Shown here one piece after another: positions 60,346 to 64,000 of a stretch of DNA of 64,000 nucleotides; the stretch's first letter is position 1, and every line of letters begins with the position of its first letter. Below the pieces are notes generated by a model. That model worked only from the letters and a program-made list of their open reading frames with translations. It had not been told where the DNA came from and ran no database searches. The position numbers and the translations under genes are program-made. This stretch comes from Armatimonadetes bacterium DC (GTDB lineage Bacteria; Armatimonadota; Fimbriimonadia; Fimbriimonadales; GBS-DC). Location: positions 124,001 through 188,000 of the forward strand of contig LDYB01000019.1 in assembly GCA_001442985.1 (NCBI GenBank), written 5' to 3'.

Positions 60346-62799
60346 ATGCGCTGGACGGACGAGCAGCTGGAGGCGATTCGCCACCGCATCGGGCGCCTCG
60401 CCGTAACCGCAGGCGCGGGTTCGGGAAAGACGGGCGTGCTGACAGAGCGCTTCGTGCATCTGGTGCATGCGCACGGCGTCAACCCCGAATCGATTCTAAC
60501 CATCACTTTCACCCGCGCCGCCACCGCCGAGATGAAGGTACGCATCATCCAGAAACTGGAGCGTCTGGGGTTGCACGATGCACGCCAGCGCATCGAGAGC
60601 GCGTATATCCACACAGTGCATGCGCTCTGCCGTCGGCTCCTGCAGGAAAACCCTTTTGAAGCGGGCATTGAACCGGAGCCGTCGGTGCTACCCGCGCCCG
60701 CCGCACGCCAGCTCAGCCGCGAAGCGTTCCACCTCGCCTTGGAATCGCAACTCCAGAGCCTCGCAGGCGAGGAAAAAGACGCCCTCACCGGGCTGATTGG
60801 CGCCCACCTGAGCCTCACCCCCGGACGCCAGGACCCACTGGAAGCCCTCTATCAGGCGGTCAAGCACCTGACAGACACCGCACGCCATCAGGGACTAACG
60901 CTGGAAGAAATGCACGCGTGGGCAGCGCGGTTCCCTCAAAACCCCTTTGAACCACTGGTCGCATTTCTGCACAGGCAAATATCCCCCATGCAGTCCCCGC
61001 CGCCCGTCGAGTCGCTGGAGGCAGTTCATAGATGGCTGGAGAACGCCCAGAGAAGCGCCTCAAGCGCGGAAACACAAAGCCGTATTGCAAGCCTGTTGAG
61101 TCTTGTGGGGCGCGTTGAGGAAAGAAAAGAGTTTCAGGTACACCGTATGGCGCACGCGCTGCTGCGCCTGAGCTGCGCCTATCTGGAGCATTACGAACAG
61201 CTTAAGGAGCGAACCGGTGTGCTGGACTTTGACGATATGCAGATTCGTGCGCTTAAGCTGCTCCGCGAGTCGGCGACCGTGCGCCACCGCTATCAGCGCC
61301 TGTTCCGCTATGTGCTGGTGGACGAAACCCAGGATATTGACCCCCTCCAGGCGCAGATTATTGACCTGCTCTCGCAGGGGGGCAACCTGATGGTGGTGGG
61401 CGATGTGCAGCAGTCCATTTATGGCTTTCGGTACGCCGACCCAAGCGTATTCCAGCGCTGGCAACATCAGGCGCAATCAGACCCGAACGGCAAACTGGTG
61501 TTGTTGCAGGCGAATTTCCGCTCGCATCCCGATATTCTGGCATTTGTGGAGAAGGTGCTTCAGCCAAAATGGAAGGACGGCTTTGTGCGCCTGACGCCGA
61601 TGCGCTCCTTGCAAGCGTCTCTTTCGCAAACGCCGCGAGTGCAGGTCTGGTATCGCAGGAATCGCGACTCCAGCAGTGAAGCCCAGCAGGTCGCCGCAAC
61701 CATTGGGGAGTGGGTGGAGCGCCAGTCGCTGCCGGTTCACGACCCCGAAACGGGCGAGGTGCGCCCTGCGGAGTATCGCGATTTCGCGCTCCTGTTCCGT
61801 CAGTTCACCCATGTTCAGGACTACGAAACGCAGTTTCAGGCGATGGGTGTTCCCTATTTTGTGGTGGGAGGTGGGCGCGGCTACTGGCTCCAGTACGAAG
61901 TGCGCGACATCGCGAACCTCATGCGGATATTGAGCGATAGTCAGGACGAAGTGGCACTCTTGAGCGTGTTGCGCTCGCCGCTGGGGGGGCTGAGTCTGGA
62001 CGGGCTGATGAGTCTGGTGCTGGAATCCCAAACGCGGGACGAGCCACTGCTGTCGGTGGTGTTGAATGCGCCAGAAATCAGTTTAGACCCTGACGACGCC
62101 GAGAAGCTGGCGCGGTTTGTGGGCTGGTTTGCGCCCTTGATGCAGGCGGTGGGGCGCGAGTCGGTCGGCTGGATTATGGCGCGTGCGCTGGAATATTCCG
62201 CCTACGAGGCGAAACTGCTTGGGTTACCGCGTGGCAGGCAGATGGTCGCGAATGTGCGCAAACTGCTGGCGCTTGCTTTAGAGCAGCCAACGCTCACGCC
62301 TGCCCAGTTCGCCGAGCAGCTCGATATGATGCACCGCACCGAGCAGCAGGAAGGGCATGCCCCCACTTACGAGGAGACCGCGAATGTCGTGCGGTTTTAC
62401 ACCGTGCATGGCGCGAAAGGGCTGGAATTTCCTGTGGTGTTTCTGGTGGATACCGCCTATCGTCCGCGCCAGCGGGACAGCGCGGTGTTGACCGAGCCAC
62501 GCGAGCGACTGCTGGGCACGCGCCTCCGTGTTCCAGACTCCGCCCAGCCTTATGAGAGCCTGCTCTACACCTTGCTACTTGAAGAGCGCAAAAAGCAGGA
62601 GGAGGCAGAGGAGCTGCGCGCGCTCTATGTGGCGCTCACGCGCGCCCGCGACTACCTGATTGTCTGCCTCAGCCACAGCCAGAGCAACGAGTGGTGTCGG
62701 GCGCTGGCAGGCGCGCTGGCAGAAACGCTCAACAAGCGTCAGACGCGCTTCACACTCCCAAACGGAGGCTGTGGGCAGATGGTCTATTGCGAAGAGTGA
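60346..62799 (+). CDS. AddA/UvrD-like superfamily 1 helicase without nuclease domain
   Basis: Motif I is TAGAGSGKTGVLTERF (G23-T29). Also present: TFTRAATAEMK (Ia), LVDETQDIDPLQ (II), VGDVQQSIYGFRYAD (III), FYTVHGAKGLEFPVVFL (V) and LYVALTRARDYLIV (VI). Closest in layout to AddA/RecB helicases. The protein ends 60 residues after motif VI; the C-terminal nuclease of AddA (about 350 residues) is absent. At 817 residues it is a helicase-only subunit. -10-like TACAAC lies 6 nt before the ATG. Convergent with larC, overlapping by 16 bp. Confidence 0.85.
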   Translation: MRWTDEQLEAIRHRIGRLAVTAGAGSGKTGVLTERFVHLVHAHGVNPESILTITFTRAATAEMKVRIIQKLERLGLHDARQRIESAYIHTVHALCRRLLQENPFEAGIEPEPSVLPAPAARQLSREAFHLALESQLQSLAGEEKDALTGLIGAHLSLTPGRQDPLEALYQAVKHLTDTARHQGLTLEEMHAWAARFPQNPFEPLVAFLHRQISPMQSPPPVESLEAVHRWLENAQRSASSAETQSRIASLLSLVGRVEERKEFQVHRMAHALLRLSCAYLEHYEQLKERTGVLDFDDMQIRALKLLRESATVRHRYQRLFRYVLVDETQDIDPLQAQIIDLLSQGGNLMVVGDVQQSIYGFRYADPSVFQRWQHQAQSDPNGKLVLLQANFRSHPDILAFVEKVLQPKWKDGFVRLTPMRSLQASLSQTPRVQVWYRRNRDSSSEAQQVAATIGEWVERQSLPVHDPETGEVRPAEYRDFALLFRQFTHVQDYETQFQAMGVPYFVVGGGRGYWLQYEVRDIANLMRILSDSQDEVALLSVLRSPLGGLSLDGLMSLVLESQTRDEPLLSVVLNAPEISLDPDDAEKLARFVGWFAPLMQAVGRESVGWIMARALEYSAYEAKLLGLPRGRQMVANVRKLLALALEQPTLTPAQFAEQLDMMHRTEQQEGHAPTYEETANVVRFYTVHGAKGLEFPVVFLVDTAYRPRQRDSAVLTEPRERLLGTRLRVPDSAQPYESLLYTLLLEERKKQEEAEELRALYVALTRARDYLIVCLSHSQSNEWCRALAGALAETLNKRQTRFTLPNGGCGQMVYCEE

Positions 62800-63974
62800 A
62801 GCACTTCGTGCCCAGCCGTGAGCGCCGCCTGCCACACCTGCTGAAGCGGAACCCCATGCTCACGGGCAAGGCGGGCGCAGTCCTCGTATTCCGGGGCGGA
62901 GTGCAAAATCTGCTCGCCATCTCGCGCCAATTTGATTCGCACCGTGCCATAGGGGGTCTGCACCTCGCGAATTTCGCGCTGGAGGCATCGGCGATGGAGT
63001 AGGCTGTAGCGCACGCCCAGCGTCGGCGTCTCGGTGAGCAGAAGATTCATCAGGGCGTCGGCGCGGTCGGGCGGCGCAAGCAGAGTCATCAAGACGCCGG
63101 GGCGGTTCTTTTTCATCTGCACGGGCGTCAGGAAAGCGTCCAGCGCGCCCTGCGCCAGCGCCTGCTCCAGCACATAGCCCATCAGCTGGGGCGTGGCGTC
63201 GTCAAGGTGGGTCTCAATCTGCACGACGCTCTGCCAGTTGCCCTGCGCATCCTGCACGCCATACGATTCGCCCAGAAACAGGCGCAACAGGTTGGGCAAA
63301 GGACGCACCGCCTGACCTGTGCCATAACCGACCGCTTCCCAGCGCATGGGGGGTTGAACCCCAAACTCGCTGGCGAGCGCGACGGCAAGCGCCGCGCCTG
63401 TGGGCGTTACGGTTTCGCCCGTTATCGGGATGCCGTAGGTGGGAACCCCGAACAGCAGTTCCACCACAGCAGGCGCGGGTAGGGGCAGGTTGCCGTGCGC
63501 CGCGCTCACGAACCCGCGTCCCATCGGCAACGGCGAGCAGACCACGCGCTCCACACCCAGCCGCTCCAGCGCCCAGCATGCGCCCACCACATCCAGAATC
63601 GCATCCACCGCGCCCACCTCATGAAAATGCACGCGATCGGGCGTCGTGCCATGCACCCGCGCCTCCGCTTCCGCCAGCCGCGTGAAGACCGCCATCGCGC
63701 GAGCTTTGACGGTCTCGCTCAAAGGGGCGTTCCCGATAATCTCCACCACATCGCTGAGGTGGCGGTGCGGTTGCTCTTCGGAGACTCGAATCTGCACGCG
63801 CCGAGCGAAAACCGCATCCACCTCCACGCGCTCAGAGTGCCACTCCCATCCTGAAACAGGCAACGCGCGTAAAGTTGCCACCAGTTCCGATTCGGGGACT
63901 CCGACCTCAATCAGTGCGGCGAGCATCATGTCGCCCGCAATCCCACCGATACTGTCTATGTAGAGCGTTCGCAC
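62784..63974 (-). CDS. larC: LarC-type nickel insertion protein (pyridinium-3,5-bisthiocarboxylate nickel chelatase)
   Basis: LarC inserts nickel into the NPN cofactor of lactate racemase and related enzymes. The N-terminus LYIDSIGGIAGDMMLAALI, VHFHEVGAVDAILDVVGA, TGETVTPTGAALAVAL and ETHLDDATPQLMGYVLE are diagnostic. At 396 residues it is one continuous frame; in lactobacilli the gene is split by programmed frameshifting. GTG start. larB and larE are not in view; the bases beyond 63974 leave room for an upstream gene ending around 63956, too short to name. Confidence 0.93.
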   Translation of the reverse strand: MRTLYIDSIGGIAGDMMLAALIEVGVPESELVATLRALPVSGWEWHSERVEVDAVFARRVQIRVSEEQPHRHLSDVVEIIGNAPLSETVKARAMAVFTRLAEAEARVHGTTPDRVHFHEVGAVDAILDVVGACWALERLGVERVVCSPLPMGRGFVSAAHGNLPLPAPAVVELLFGVPTYGIPITGETVTPTGAALAVALASEFGVQPPMRWEAVGYGTGQAVRPLPNLLRLFLGESYGVQDAQGNWQSVVQIETHLDDATPQLMGYVLEQALAQGALDAFLTPVQMKKNRPGVLMTLLAPPDRADALMNLLLTETPTLGVRYSLLHRRCLQREIREVQTPYGTVRIKLARDGEQILHSAPEYEDCARLAREHGVPLQQVWQAALTAGHEVLHSSQ

Positions 63975-64000
63975 GCCTCTTCGATTTCGTGTCGCTTTGC

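Overview
The window is a dense, GC-rich bacterial chromosome segment with about 62 protein genes or gene remnants on both strands. No rRNA, tRNA, CRISPR array or complete insertion sequence was seen. The best guess at lineage is Armatimonadota (possibly a hot-spring or moderately thermophilic member). This is inference, based on a type II secretion/prepilin-like N-terminus with a [13 protein letters not shown] stretch, dockerin-like C-terminal tails ending in FGxGC on secreted proteins, an expanded Uma2 family, and several genes with a -10 hexamer only 6-11 nt from the start codon. No 16S gene is present to confirm it.

Layout. 1-7.4 kb: end of a beta-helix protein, lytic transglycosylase, rimI, glpX, the PLP synthase pair pdxS-pdxT, a double-domain redoxin and a PhyH-family dioxygenase. 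7.4-11.8 kb: a possible defence island with a single-chain type IIG/ISP-like restriction-modification enzyme behind two mosaic Uma2 nuclease-family genes. 11.8-20.4 kb: a hypothetical gene, aspartase-type lyase, alpha/beta hydrolase, LD-carboxypeptidase, glycosyltransferase 9, dnaN and a DUF418 membrane protein. 20.4-25.1 kb: an ATP synthase operon atpB-E-F-H-A-G, driven by a near-consensus promoter and closed by a terminator, with no atpD or atpC. 25.1-29.8 kb: polysaccharide export genes (Wza-like, Wzz/GumC-like), wecB and an M50 protease, on the minus strand. 30.1-36.8 kb: sbcC, a secreted hypothetical, trxB and an M1 aminopeptidase with a dockerin-like tail. 36.8-39.1 kb: REP-like palindromes, then CIRCE-controlled groES-groEL. 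39.2-42.6 kb: a frameshifted prepilin gene, a shrunken VapBC-like pair bracketed by a perfect 46-bp direct repeat, and a polytopic membrane protein. 42.6-45.9 kb: the transsulfuration pair and a second dockerin-tailed secreted protein. 46.0-50.9 kb: accC-nusB, an ECF sigma/anti-sigma/RseB-like operon and a PP2C phosphatase. 50.9-52.6 kb: a recent tandem duplication of another Uma2 gene, followed by a frameshifted small gene. 52.6-64 kb: CapA-like protein, a coiled-coil protein, coaD, an AddB-like nuclease coupled to a Trm1-family tRNA methyltransferase, infC-rpmI-rplT, a ResA-like thioredoxin, an AddA-like helicase without a nuclease domain, and larC.

Genes working together. PdxS/PdxT make pyridoxal phosphate, which the two transsulfuration enzymes use as cofactor. 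The ECF sigma, its zinc-type anti-sigma and the RseB-like protein overlap by 4-bp ATGA junctions and should form one envelope-stress switch. The two Add-like proteins, 3 kb apart and on opposite strands, could together form a helicase-nuclease for double-strand break repair, alongside SbcC. Many adjacent genes overlap by ATGA or GTGA, so translational coupling is widespread.

Most unusual points: the 46-bp repeat-bracketed and internally deleted toxin-antitoxin pair, the split AddA/AddB architecture, the shared FGxGC C-terminal tail, the many apparently leaderless promoters, infC starting at ATT and overlapping rpmI by 107 bp, and two independent tandem duplications of Uma2 genes.
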